A DNA stretch of 64,000 nt from Jeotgalibacillus proteolyticus. GTDB lineage: Bacteria > Bacillota > Bacilli > Bacillales > Jeotgalibacillaceae. Below, one piece after another: positions 24,664 through 32,718 of this stretch (position 1 is its first letter; the number at the start of each line of letters is the position of its first letter). The notes beneath the pieces were generated by a model. The model did not search any database, was not told the origin of the DNA, and saw only the letters and a list, made by a program, of their open reading frames with translations. A program made the translations under genes and the position numbers. The stretch spans positions 94,071 through 158,070 of the forward strand of contig NZ_PREZ01000009.1 of the NCBI RefSeq assembly GCF_002926065.1, in the 5' to 3' direction.

Positions 24664-25530
24664 TTATTCTGATGGAATGATTTCTTCTGTCAACCAGTTC
24701 ATTCCGCCATCTTCAGTAACAGCAGCCGTTCCGTCACCAGTTACTGCATAAATCTGATCAGGGTTTGAAGGATTCACTGCAAGATAAAGCACTGATTCCT
24801 CTAAAGGGATACCTCCAAGTTCCCCCTCATGGGAGAAAAAAATTTGGTTTTTGACGTGGTAAAATTGATTCTCTGTATATAAAGCGGCACTAGTACCTTC
24901 TGTTTTCTCTAATAAGGTGACGGTGTCGCCCGCATCGTTCGATTCAAAAATTCCACGATTAGTCAGAATGGCTAGCTGATCCTGATTTTCAGGGTGAACA
25001 GTCAGTCCAAAAACGGATTCTGCCTCCAGTCCTGAAAGTTGGGTAGGTACCCAGTCACGACCCTCATTCTCTGTATAATAAAAGCCAGCATCAAGTTCAC
25101 TATTGCTCTCCATCAGGATGGTGTAGAGACGTCCGGTGTTTTTGCTGGCTGACATATAGTGATAGTCGGTTTCACCAGAGAAAACAAGTTGTTCAAGCGT
25201 TTCGCCTTGATCTGTACTTTTAATCAGACCGAGTGGATTTTCAAGGTCACTTGATGGTTCGGGATGACCGCTTGCATAAAACCCTTCCTTAGTTGCGGTA
25301 AACCCCATATAATCATGGTTGTTTGAAGTGGAATGGAGCCATTGCTCACCTTCTTTTTTTAAAAGACCGTAATGTGTTGCGATTAAAAGGTCTTCATCAA
25401 CGAAGCCCATTCCATGTACGTGGGCGTGAGCTGTATCTGTATTTACTTCTTCGTAAAATGCTTCTTCTTCTGTTGAACATGCTGTTAAAAGTAAAATAGC
25501 ACTTACAAGACTTACTTTTATTTTATCCAT
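24664..25530 (-). CDS. F510_1955-type beta-propeller lipoprotein
   Basis: The signal peptide has lipobox LLTAC (Cys near 18). The rest (about 270 residues) has repeats like sialidase/BNR propellers: STDQGETL, TENEGRDW, SNDAGDTV, TEDGGMNW. The N-terminus has HAHVHGMGF, a His-rich site. This protein type is commonly found with copper-resistance genes in Firmicutes; the molecular role is not known. Its start overlaps the response regulator by 13 bp, so it belongs to the same operon. Confidence 0.8.
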   Translation of the reverse strand: MDKIKVSLVSAILLLTACSTEEEAFYEEVNTDTAHAHVHGMGFVDEDLLIATHYGLLKKEGEQWLHSTSNNHDYMGFTATKEGFYASGHPEPSSDLENPLGLIKSTDQGETLEQLVFSGETDYHYMSASKNTGRLYTILMESNSELDAGFYYTENEGRDWVPTQLSGLEAESVFGLTVHPENQDQLAILTNRGIFESNDAGDTVTLLEKTEGTSAALYTENQFYHVKNQIFFSHEGELGGIPLEESVLYLAVNPSNPDQIYAVTGDGTAAVTEDGGMNWLTEEIIPSE

Positions 25531-26192
25531 TTATAACCTACTCCCCAAATTGTATGCAAATGTTTTTCGATAGGAAAACCTATCTTTCTAAGCTTGTCCC
25601 GAAGATTTCTTACATGTGAATCCACTGTTCGCCCATCTGTCCAGGCCTCATATCCCCAGATGATGGATAGCAGCTGCTCTCTTGAATAAGCCCGTCCTGG
25701 ATTCTTTAGCAAATGGCCAAGAATCGAAAATTCTTTTGGTGTAACGTTTACAGTCATTTCATTATAAGATAATTCATGAGAAAACTCGTCCCAGACCAGT
25801 CCCTTATGTTCAATTCTTCTGGAGAAATCATCAGAAGTACGTCTGAAAATAGCATGAATCCTTGCTACTAGCTCTTCCTCGTCAAATGGCTTGACGATGT
25901 AATCATCTGCACCGTCCTGCAATCCTCTAATAATATCTTCTTTTTCATAAAGTGCAGTTAAAAGGATAATCGGAACATCTGAGAATCTTCGAATAATCCG
26001 ACATGCCTCGAAACCGTCCATACTAGGCATCATGACATCTAGTAAAATAAGGTCTGGCTCTTCATCCTTTACCAGTCTAATCGCATCCTCCCCACTACGA
26101 AGTTTAATGCAGTCATAGCCGAGGGGTTTTAAGTAGAGTTCAAGTAAATCAAGCATTCGCTGTTCGTCATCTACAAGTGCTATTCTTTTCAT
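25518..26192 (-). CDS. OmpR-family response regulator
   Basis: A receiver domain (phospho-acceptor Asp in LILLDVMMPSMDG, Lys in YIVKPFDEEEL) is followed by a winged-helix DNA-binding domain (VTPKEFSILGHLL, WGYEAWTDGRTVDSHVRNLR). It partners with the kinase gene, which it overlaps by 4 bp. The direct repeats TTTCTGCA at 23918 and 27543 are its likely binding sites. Confidence 0.92.
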   Translation of the reverse strand: MKRIALVDDEQRMLDLLELYLKPLGYDCIKLRSGEDAIRLVKDEEPDLILLDVMMPSMDGFEACRIIRRFSDVPIILLTALYEKEDIIRGLQDGADDYIVKPFDEEELVARIHAIFRRTSDDFSRRIEHKGLVWDEFSHELSYNEMTVNVTPKEFSILGHLLKNPGRAYSREQLLSIIWGYEAWTDGRTVDSHVRNLRDKLRKIGFPIEKHLHTIWGVGYKWIK

Positions 26193-27502
26193 GAGGAAAC
26201 TCCTTTCAAATCAATGACGATACTTAAGCCGGAACCAGTATTTTCAGCCCAAATCTTTCCCCCATGTGCTTCAGTAATTTCTTTAGCGATTGCAAGACCA
26301 ATTCCAGTCCCACCCGTTTTTCTATTTCTAGATGTATCAACCCTGTAGAAGCGATCGAACAGAAAAGGCAACGCATCTTCTTTAACTCCGGGACCTTCAT
26401 CTGTAAGTACGATCTGTTCTTTAGTAACTGCAATTTGAACTTTTTTTCCTGAAGGGGTGTATTTTAAAGAATTGTCCATTAAGTTAGTAATAACCTGTTC
26501 AAATCGACGTTGATCTATCTGTTTGTAGAAGGGGATAGATGCATGTATTAGAAGGTGAATTTGTTTTTCATTAAAGACAAGCTGCAACCTCTCTGTAATT
26601 CCCATGATAAATGATGTCATTTCCGTTCGTTCAGGTTCTATTGTAAAGCTATGCTCTTCCAGTCGGGCAAGTTCAAATAGATCCTCAATTAGCTTATGAA
26701 GCCGTTGTGATTCGTCATAGATAATCTCTCCATATGCTGAATCTTCTTTTTTAAAAAGTCCAGCGTACCCCTTGATATACGTAATGGGTGTTCTTAATTC
26801 GTGAGCAATTGAGGTTAAAAATGCTTTTCTTGTTCTTTGTATCTGATGCAGGTCTCCGGATATTTTTGTAATCGCTCGAGCGAGTTCTCCAATTTCATCA
26901 CTTCTTTTTGTCTCTGGTACGGTGATGACTAACCCTTCACTCAATTTTCCAGCGGCCAGTCTGATCGAGAGAAGTGGTTTTATAATCAAATGACTCAGAA
27001 AATAAAGGCTAAGGACTAAAAAACAACCTAACAGCAATGCTGCAATCAAAAAGTGTCGATTTAATTTACTAATCAGGGATTGAACTTGAGCAGTCGGTTC
27101 GAGCATAATGACACTTCCGCCCCCATCAATCAGACTGATACTGGCGAGGAAGGGTTCGTTTCGCCAATCGTCTTCTGCCACTCCTTCTTCTGTGATTTCC
27201 CATCCCTCAGATAGATGTTCATCTGCCTGATTGGAAGCACCTGCAACTTGTCCATTTTTATTAATAATAACGACATCAGTCATCGCTTTTTCTTCCATCA
27301 TGACAACATGATCGATTGTTTGCTGATCCATGCTTTCAGACAGGACATCACGATGGCTATCACCACGCTGGTGAAGGTTTTCAAGCTTATTATTCACTTG
27401 TTGATCTACAAGTAGATTGTGCATGATAAATAAACACACGACCAGAATGATCGTAATGCCGAATAAATAATAGAGACTGATCTTTAAAGATAACTTACTC
27501 AT
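26189..27502 (-). CDS. HAMP-domain sensor histidine kinase
   Basis: Two membrane helices (about 10-30 and 150-172) flank an outside sensor domain of about 120 residues. HAMP, the H-box SIAHELRTPITYIKGY, the N-box VITNLMDNSLKYT and G-boxes LTDEGPGV and GGTGIGLAIAKE follow. ATG 27502 is chosen over 27520 because GGGGTGCGGG lies before it. By context it probably senses copper or envelope metal stress. Confidence 0.9.
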   Translation of the reverse strand: MSKLSLKISLYYLFGITIILVVCLFIMHNLLVDQQVNNKLENLHQRGDSHRDVLSESMDQQTIDHVVMMEEKAMTDVVIINKNGQVAGASNQADEHLSEGWEITEEGVAEDDWRNEPFLASISLIDGGGSVIMLEPTAQVQSLISKLNRHFLIAALLLGCFLVLSLYFLSHLIIKPLLSIRLAAGKLSEGLVITVPETKRSDEIGELARAITKISGDLHQIQRTRKAFLTSIAHELRTPITYIKGYAGLFKKEDSAYGEIIYDESQRLHKLIEDLFELARLEEHSFTIEPERTEMTSFIMGITERLQLVFNEKQIHLLIHASIPFYKQIDQRRFEQVITNLMDNSLKYTPSGKKVQIAVTKEQIVLTDEGPGVKEDALPFLFDRFYRVDTSRNRKTGGTGIGLAIAKEITEAHGGKIWAENTGSGLSIVIDLKGVSS

Positions 27503-27542
27503 ACCCGCACCCCATCTCATATAAAGAGTATACGATCATTTT

Positions 27543-27562
27543 GTGCAGAAAATATGCAGAAA
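27543..27562 (-). promoter_or_regulatory. direct-repeat operator TTTCTGCA-n3-TTTCTGCA (kinase side)
   Basis: Inverted copy of the 23918 operator. It sits 40 bp upstream of the kinase start and about 90 bp upstream of the Cys-rich protein gene, so it can serve both divergent units. Confidence 0.7.
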
Positions 27563-27653
27563 TACGGGTTTTTTTATGAATATCATGAATTTTGTTTACC
27601 AGAAAACCCATCGGGAAAAATTGACTAGAACATACTTAAAGGAGGAAGTAAAC

Positions 27654-27983
27654 ATGAACCAACAATACCAGGATTGTTTGGAAGCTTGTAAGAGATGTTT
27701 GGAGGCGTGTAACCATTGTTTTGATGCCTGTCTTAATGAAGAGGATGTAAAGATGATGGCACATTGTGTCCGTTTAGACCGTGAATGTGCAGATGCATGT
27801 GCGCTGGCGATCACTGCGATGCAGACTAACAGCCCACACGTACACGAAATATGCGAGTTATGTGCAAAAATTTGTGAATCATGTGCAGAGGAGTGTGCAA
27901 AGCATAATCATGATCATTGTCAACAATGTGCGGATGCGTGTCGTCAATGTGCTGAGGAATGCCGAAAGATGGTTTTAAGTTAA
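27654..27983 (+). CDS. Cys-rich four-helix-bundle copper-binding protein (Csp/DUF326)
   Basis: This 109-residue protein has Cys pairs spaced along helices (CLEACKRCLEACNHCFDAC, CADACALAI, CELCAKICESCAEECA, CQQCADACRQCAEEC) and His residues, the hallmark of Csp-type four-helix copper-storage proteins. ATG 27654 follows AAAGGAGGAAG; the open frame upstream is not translated. No signal peptide is present, so it is cytosolic (Csp3-like). Confidence 0.88.
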   Translation: MNQQYQDCLEACKRCLEACNHCFDACLNEEDVKMMAHCVRLDRECADACALAITAMQTNSPHVHEICELCAKICESCAEECAKHNHDHCQQCADACRQCAEECRKMVLS

Positions 27984-28209
27984 TTTTTAAAGAAACTTGG
28001 AACAACTAGGGATCTAAATACAAGGCTTTTATTCTCCTGGAAGATGAAAAATTACTCTTTCAGAAGATTTTAATATGTAGAAAGAATGCTTATGGCAGTT
28101 TTCTGCGTAGTGTATGTTATCATAGTGAACCGAAAAAGCATCCATTCTTATTATGATGTACTTAACTCACAATGGAATTCTAATAAAAGTAAGAGTTTTT
28201 TTAAGCAGC

Positions 28210-28261
28210 AAAGCTGGCTAGTATGTAACTGGTTTAAACCAGTTACATACTAGCCAGCTTT
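28210..28261. repeat. 52-bp perfect palindrome
   Basis: The arms are 26 bp, fully complementary with no spacer, centred on GGTTTAAACC and beginning AAAGCTGGCTAG. It lies in a gene-free stretch (27984-28327) between the Cys-rich protein and the peptide gene. It could end transcripts from both sides or be a recombination scar or regulatory cruciform. The rest of 27984-28209 shows nothing I can name. Confidence 0.85.
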
Positions 28262-28327
28262 TGTTAATGATGAAAAATCAATAAAGTGCATGATTAATCT
28301 CATAAAATAACATTTTTTAGTTCATCG

Positions 28328-28453
28328 TTAGCTTTCAACTATCACTGATTTTGTTCTTGGCCAGGTATCGTCGCCGACTTCTACTTGATTGCTAAAATAA
28401 AATGGCGATGAGAGAATAATAATAGCCATAATAGCAATTACTAGCTTTTTCAA
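28328..28453 (-). CDS. candidate signalling peptide precursor (41 aa) divergent from RRNPP regulator
   Basis: A short frame starts at TTG 28453 with AAGGTGG nine bases upstream. The product begins MKKLVIAIMAIIILSS, a clear Sec-type signal segment, and continues with a polar tail ending WPRTKSVIVES. Small exported precursors of this form (PapR, NprX, Phr) encode peptides that are cleaved, re-imported and bound by TPR regulators. The gene stands head to head with such a regulator (start 28583). Size, signal, ribosome site and context support it; the mature peptide is unknown, probably within the last ten residues. Confidence 0.65.
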   Translation of the reverse strand: MKKLVIAIMAIIILSSPFYFSNQVEVGDDTWPRTKSVIVES

Positions 28454-28582
28454 TGTGATTCACCACCTTATGGTTTATATAACATATCACTTATTATTAA
28501 TAATGTTATATAATTAATAATACATAACAAATATATAGTTTTTTTGAACTTTTTGTCAATAAAAGATTTAGGAGTGACTAGA

Positions 28583-29860
28583 ATGAACTCAGTTGGGGTC
28601 AAATTAAAACAAATAAGAAAAGATCAAAACATTACGCAAGGAGCATTAGCTGAAGGCATTACCAATCGCAGTTATATTAGCCAGATTGAAAAAGGCATGG
28701 TGAAACCCTCAATAAAACTTTTAAGGAAGTTATGTGAGCGCTTGAATTGTGAGGTAGATGCCCTTTTTGCTGATCAGGAATCAAACGTCATTACATTGGA
28801 TATAAAGAATAAATTGTCATCAATTGAAAACTATGTAATACACGGTGAAGCCATTGATGGATTAAAAGAAGACATTAAAATTGTAGAAGATAATATTGAA
28901 TCCCTAAACAATTTGGATTTGGCATTATATTATTTTTGTAGAGGAAAGTATGAAAAACATTATAAAAAGAATAGAAAAGATGCAACTGAATACTTGATAA
29001 AGAGCATTGATTTATATAAAAAAAGCAGTTTACACCAAGAGAAAATTCGCAGTGTAAATGAATTAGTTGATATTTACGTCGAACATAATAACTTAAGTGA
29101 AGCTTTTGATTACTTAGATACCTCATATAAAGAACTACTTATTCAAAATGTTGGCGGTATTGAACGCATCAAGTTTTTGACTAATCTAGGTATTGCTCAC
29201 GCCAAAATTGGTGAGTATCGGTCTTCAATTAGATTTTTGCAATCCGCTATTGATCTCAGTGACGGCATGAAAGTATATGTAATGACCGGTCAAGCACATA
29301 TGGTACTAGGGTTGTGTTATAAAAGAGTTCAAGAATATAAACTAGCTCTGTCGTCATACGAGAAGGCAGTACATTATTTTAAAGGCGTTTCTGACAAATT
29401 AAATCTAGCAAACACTTTGACCAATATTGGAATTTTGCATAGGTACGAAAAAAGTTTTGACAATTCCCAAAATTATTTTGCGGAATCTCAACAAATCTAC
29501 AAAGAATTAAATGACGGGTTTGGCCTTCTGAACTTAATATATGAAATGGCAGTAACTCAGTATTATAAAAATAATTTTAATAAGGTTCTCTTGCTAGCTA
29601 AAGATTTTAACGCCAAACTTTACGGAGGTTTCCCACCTAATATCACAATAAAATTCAATTTACTTCAGGGAGATGCCCATTTCTCAATGGGTGAAACAAA
29701 GAAAGGTTTAGAATTATATAGGAAAGCTTTTTCATCTAAAGAAAACACTCCGGAAAGCCAAAGAGATATTGCTTATTATGTGAGCCAAAAGGTAGGAAAT
29801 CTTCCTGAATGGAACTCCATTGTTAGAAAATATTCTTTAGAATTTGAATTTAAATATTAA
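28583..29860 (+). CDS. RRNPP-type HTH-TPR regulator 1 (NprR/PlcR-like)
   Basis: An N-terminal Xre-type HTH (about residues 5-60: LKQIRKDQNITQGALAEGIT, SYISQIEKGMVKPS) is followed by about 360 residues of helical TPR repeats (for example MVLGLCYKRVQEYKLALSSY, LANTLTNIGILHRYEKSFD). The 425-residue length is that of NprR-type regulators, which bind a short imported peptide in the TPR domain and then alter DNA binding. ATG 28583 is chosen for the AGGAG site. The divergent small peptide gene and the adjacent biosynthetic cluster suggest it controls that cluster or itself. Confidence 0.82.
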   Translation: MNSVGVKLKQIRKDQNITQGALAEGITNRSYISQIEKGMVKPSIKLLRKLCERLNCEVDALFADQESNVITLDIKNKLSSIENYVIHGEAIDGLKEDIKIVEDNIESLNNLDLALYYFCRGKYEKHYKKNRKDATEYLIKSIDLYKKSSLHQEKIRSVNELVDIYVEHNNLSEAFDYLDTSYKELLIQNVGGIERIKFLTNLGIAHAKIGEYRSSIRFLQSAIDLSDGMKVYVMTGQAHMVLGLCYKRVQEYKLALSSYEKAVHYFKGVSDKLNLANTLTNIGILHRYEKSFDNSQNYFAESQQIYKELNDGFGLLNLIYEMAVTQYYKNNFNKVLLLAKDFNAKLYGGFPPNITIKFNLLQGDAHFSMGETKKGLELYRKAFSSKENTPESQRDIAYYVSQKVGNLPEWNSIVRKYSLEFEFKY

Positions 29861-30120
29861 ACCTATGTATATAGAGAATTTCATATTTAGACAGTGAGAT
29901 ATTCTACTTTGTTCAATGGGAAGGCAACACGATTAGCGATACTTCTATGGTCACCCCTAACGTTGTCTGTTTTGCTGTAATAAAAAAATTAGAGCGTTGT
30001 TAATGATAACAACGGTCTAATTCAATTTACACCGAAATTCAAAATAGTTTTCTAATTGCAGGTGTTTTTTTAAAGATGTTTTAAGAGAACAGCTGCAGGG
30101 ATACACGTCAAAATAATAAT
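29861..30120. other. intergenic stretch between convergent regulators
   Basis: It holds a near-perfect hairpin at 29987-30022 (AATTAGA-CGTTGTTA arms) that may end regulator 1, and a short open frame (up to 30003) with no recognised product. No full gene is seen. Confidence 0.4.
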
Positions 30121-30157
30121 AAAAACAAGGACCGATTTAATCGGGTCCTTGTTTTTA
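30121..30157. terminator. terminator between regulators
   Basis: A long stem AAAAACAAGGACC/GGTCCTTGTTTTT with one bulge. It can work in both directions; it lies downstream of regulator 1 and of the small frame coupled to regulator 2. Confidence 0.85.
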
Positions 30158-30171
30158 TTAGGGATTGTACA

Positions 30172-30225
30172 TTATAAGACTGTGCCATAAACAGACCAAG
30201 AGTTTAATTTAGCAATTCCTTTCAT
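30172..30225 (-). CDS. 17-residue frame coupled to regulator 2 (possible peptide)
   Basis: The start ATG overlaps the stop of regulator 2 as TGATG, the standard sign of coupled translation. It encodes MKGIAKLNSWSVYGTVL and then stops 15 bp before the terminator. NprX-type peptide genes sit at this position after nprR. The frame has no export signal and could be chance. Confidence 0.35.
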   Translation of the reverse strand: MKGIAKLNSWSVYGTVL

Positions 30226-31502
30226 CAAAATAAAAATTCTCCTGTTTTTTTCAATAAAATTTTATGTCCATCCTCGAAATAAGTGATGGCGTTTAAAAGA
30301 TTACCTTGATCAACCAATATGGTGCCTTTTAAAAGATAACATTCTGAAAGCCAGTATGGGTTTTTTTCTTTGAAGAATGAAATAGCCAATTCTAACTCTT
30401 GTATTGCTTTGCTAAATTCCTTCTTTTCAAGATATACCTTCGCTAAAATATATTTAAGCTTAGCCTGTATAAAGTCATCTTCTTTATTAATATCTTTTTC
30501 TACATAATCTAGGAGCATTCTAAAGTTTTGTTTATTAAACAAATTAAGTGCCATCTCGAAAGTAGCATTGTTTTTATAATCATTTAGTTCATGTTCATTG
30601 CATATCTTAATTGCTTCCTGTAAATATTCAATAGATTTATCGAAATTATCAATCTTTCTGTAACATATTGCTAAGTTGGTTAGACAAGCAACTATATTCG
30701 CATAATCCTGTTTTGCTTCAAAATGATTTAATGCATTAGTACTTACAGCTATACTTTTTCTGTAATTCCCTAAATACAAATGAGCTATACCCTCCAACAT
30801 ATCTAGAGAGCCTCCATATAAATATAAATCATATTCTGCGGATACTTTATTTACTTTTTCAATCATTAATAATCCATCTTCAAACTGATTAATGCGACAA
30901 TAACAAACGGCAAGATTGTATGTGAACTTAATATATAAGAGAATATTATGATCAGATAAATTAAATTTCTCCAGCAAAAAAACCCCATAAACAGAGCCAT
31001 TGATACTCTCCATGAATTTTCCTGTATATCGATAACTAAATACTAAATATGAATACACTTCTATATAATCGTTTATGTTGGTAGGGGTAATGTACTCTAA
31101 TGCCTTTACAAGTTCTTGAATTGCTGCCTCATGATTTTTCATCGAGTAAAAAAGTATGCCGTATATTTTGTGGTACATCCCTTTATGCTCTGGAGTCAAA
31201 TCCGTAAAACTTACGAGTTCAAGTGTTTCCTTAGCTTTTAAGTATTTCTTTTTCACGATAAAATTTTTTGAACGGTTTAACAAAATAACTTGGCTTACTT
31301 CTATATCTTCAACTTCTTCTATTAAATCAGATATTTTCACCCCTAAACTCGTAGCAATTTGCTTAAGAGTTTTCAATGAGGGATCAATCTTTCCACTTTC
31401 GATTTGGCTAATCACACTACGATTAAGGTTCGGTTTTGCAAGTTCTTCTTGCGTAATCCCTAAGGCAGTCCTATAATTTCTTATATTTTTCCCTAAATCC
31501 AT
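30225..31502 (-). CDS. RRNPP-type HTH-TPR regulator 2
   Basis: This 425-residue protein has an Xre HTH (about residues 5-60: NYRTALGITQEELAKPNLNR, SVISQIESGKIDPS) followed by TPR helices through the C-terminus (LTNLAICYRKIDNFDKSIEY, LEGIAHLYLGNYRKSI). It is the same length and plan as regulator 1, and the two genes converge. ATG 31502 has GAAAGGA upstream. Two such regulators beside one cluster suggest a layered or competing quorum control. Confidence 0.82.
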   Translation of the reverse strand: MDLGKNIRNYRTALGITQEELAKPNLNRSVISQIESGKIDPSLKTLKQIATSLGVKISDLIEEVEDIEVSQVILLNRSKNFIVKKKYLKAKETLELVSFTDLTPEHKGMYHKIYGILFYSMKNHEAAIQELVKALEYITPTNINDYIEVYSYLVFSYRYTGKFMESINGSVYGVFLLEKFNLSDHNILLYIKFTYNLAVCYCRINQFEDGLLMIEKVNKVSAEYDLYLYGGSLDMLEGIAHLYLGNYRKSIAVSTNALNHFEAKQDYANIVACLTNLAICYRKIDNFDKSIEYLQEAIKICNEHELNDYKNNATFEMALNLFNKQNFRMLLDYVEKDINKEDDFIQAKLKYILAKVYLEKKEFSKAIQELELAISFFKEKNPYWLSECYLLKGTILVDQGNLLNAITYFEDGHKILLKKTGEFLF

Positions 31503-31583
31503 CAAAAAAAATCCTTTCAGCATACAAAAGTTGTTATATTATTTATAACAATAAACACTAATGCGTTTTATGTGTAAATTATA

Positions 31584-31611
31584 TTGCTATTTTACATAAT
31601 TATAGTATAAT
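31584..31611 (+). promoter_or_regulatory. sigma-A-like promoter before small frame and hydrolase
   Basis: TTGCTA and TATAAT are separated by 16 bp. A dyad TTGTTATA/TATAACAA lies about 40 bp upstream (31531-31551) and may be an operator for one of the regulators. Confidence 0.5.
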
Positions 31612-31670
31612 TGTGGTAATAGAAATTTGATTATTCAAAAAATTCAATGCAGGGAGGGACCTATGTTTAG

Positions 31671-31772
31671 ATGATAAAGCTTTTAATGCTTTCAGATCCT
31701 ATATGGCCAGATGCTTGCCACGATATAATAGATATCATTTATAATCAATTTATTCATTATCATACCATATAA
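31671..31772 (+). CDS. small frame (33 aa) after a promoter; leader or peptide candidate
   Basis: A GGGAGGG site precedes a three-codon frame (ATG TTT AGA TGA) whose stop overlaps the ATG of this 33-residue frame, so it would be reached by coupling. The product (starting MIKLLMLSDPIWPDA) is mildly hydrophobic and unlike a signal peptide. It lies between regulator 2 and the hydrolase. I cannot assign a function; it could be a leader peptide. Confidence 0.35.
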   Translation: MIKLLMLSDPIWPDACHDIIDIIYNQFIHYHTI

Positions 31773-31845
31773 TTAAACATCAAACAGGTTTATTTACATA
31801 GAGTTTTGTATGGTGTAATAAAATTTTTAAAAAGGACTAAGACAA

Positions 31846-32637
31846 ATGGAAAATAATTATAAGCTACATATGGAGAAGCATGGAAAAGGCGAGAAGTATT
31901 TATTTCTTCCTGGAGTTGTAGGAACGATAAATTACTGGATTGAAAGCTTAAAACCTTATTTCTCAAAAGGAGAATTTATATTTGTGGACCCTCTAGGATT
32001 TGGACGGTCTCCAAAACCCAACATTATCTATACGGTTGATGAGCATATTAATGCTATTTATCAGAGAATTAAACTTGAAGGTCCCTTTGTACTAGTGGGG
32101 CACTCCATGGGGGGGATTCTCGCTCTAAAATTAGCAAGTCGATATCCAGACCTCGTAAAAAAAGTGATAGTTATTGGATTGCCAGTCTTTTCTGATGAGA
32201 ATGAGGCCAAGGTTTATTTTCGAAGTCGGATGAGAGGTTCTATCACATATAATTATTTAGCAGCCCTATCATGTCTGTTTTCTCGTGGAATTCTTTCCGG
32301 AATTTCCCCATTATTAAAGAAAAGGAAAAAATTTTCACCTTTGTGGAGCCCAACAATGATTGATGAAATGTTGATGCACACTTGGAAATCATTCACATCG
32401 AGTCTGTGGGAAGTGGTTTACCGAGGGGATGTAAAAAAAATATCTGAACAAGTAGACAGTAAAATACCGATTGTTTGTTTGCATGGAACTAACGATAAAA
32501 CTGCTCCAGTTTCTAATCTTCATTCTTTAATGAACCTTCACAAGGAATGGGAGATATTTACTGTTACAGGGGGAGACCATCATATCTTTCTTCATCACAC
32601 TTCTTGGTGTATGAGATATATATTACAGGAAGAATAG
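31846..32637 (+). CDS. alpha/beta hydrolase
   Basis: The 263-residue protein has the alpha/beta-hydrolase plan: LFLPGVVGT at the oxyanion strand, nucleophile elbow GHSMGG (Ser near residue 88), an acid in HGTNDKTAP and a His in GGDHHIF. There is no signal peptide. It stands at the border of the biosynthetic cluster, convergent with its left arm, and could be an editing or releasing thioesterase; this is inference. Confidence 0.75.
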   Translation: MENNYKLHMEKHGKGEKYLFLPGVVGTINYWIESLKPYFSKGEFIFVDPLGFGRSPKPNIIYTVDEHINAIYQRIKLEGPFVLVGHSMGGILALKLASRYPDLVKKVIVIGLPVFSDENEAKVYFRSRMRGSITYNYLAALSCLFSRGILSGISPLLKKRKKFSPLWSPTMIDEMLMHTWKSFTSSLWEVVYRGDVKKISEQVDSKIPIVCLHGTNDKTAPVSNLHSLMNLHKEWEIFTVTGGDHHIFLHHTSWCMRYILQEE

Positions 32638-32656
32638 GAAGTACTCCAAAATAAAA

Positions 32657-32693
32657 AATGAACTGTGTAAGTACTTTACTCTCACAGTTCATT
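32657..32693. terminator. bidirectional terminator at left end of cluster
   Basis: The stem AATGAACTGTG/CACAGTTCATT lies between convergent genes. Confidence 0.75.
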
Positions 32694-32718
32694 CTCTATA
32701 AAAATTTATCTTCAGTTA

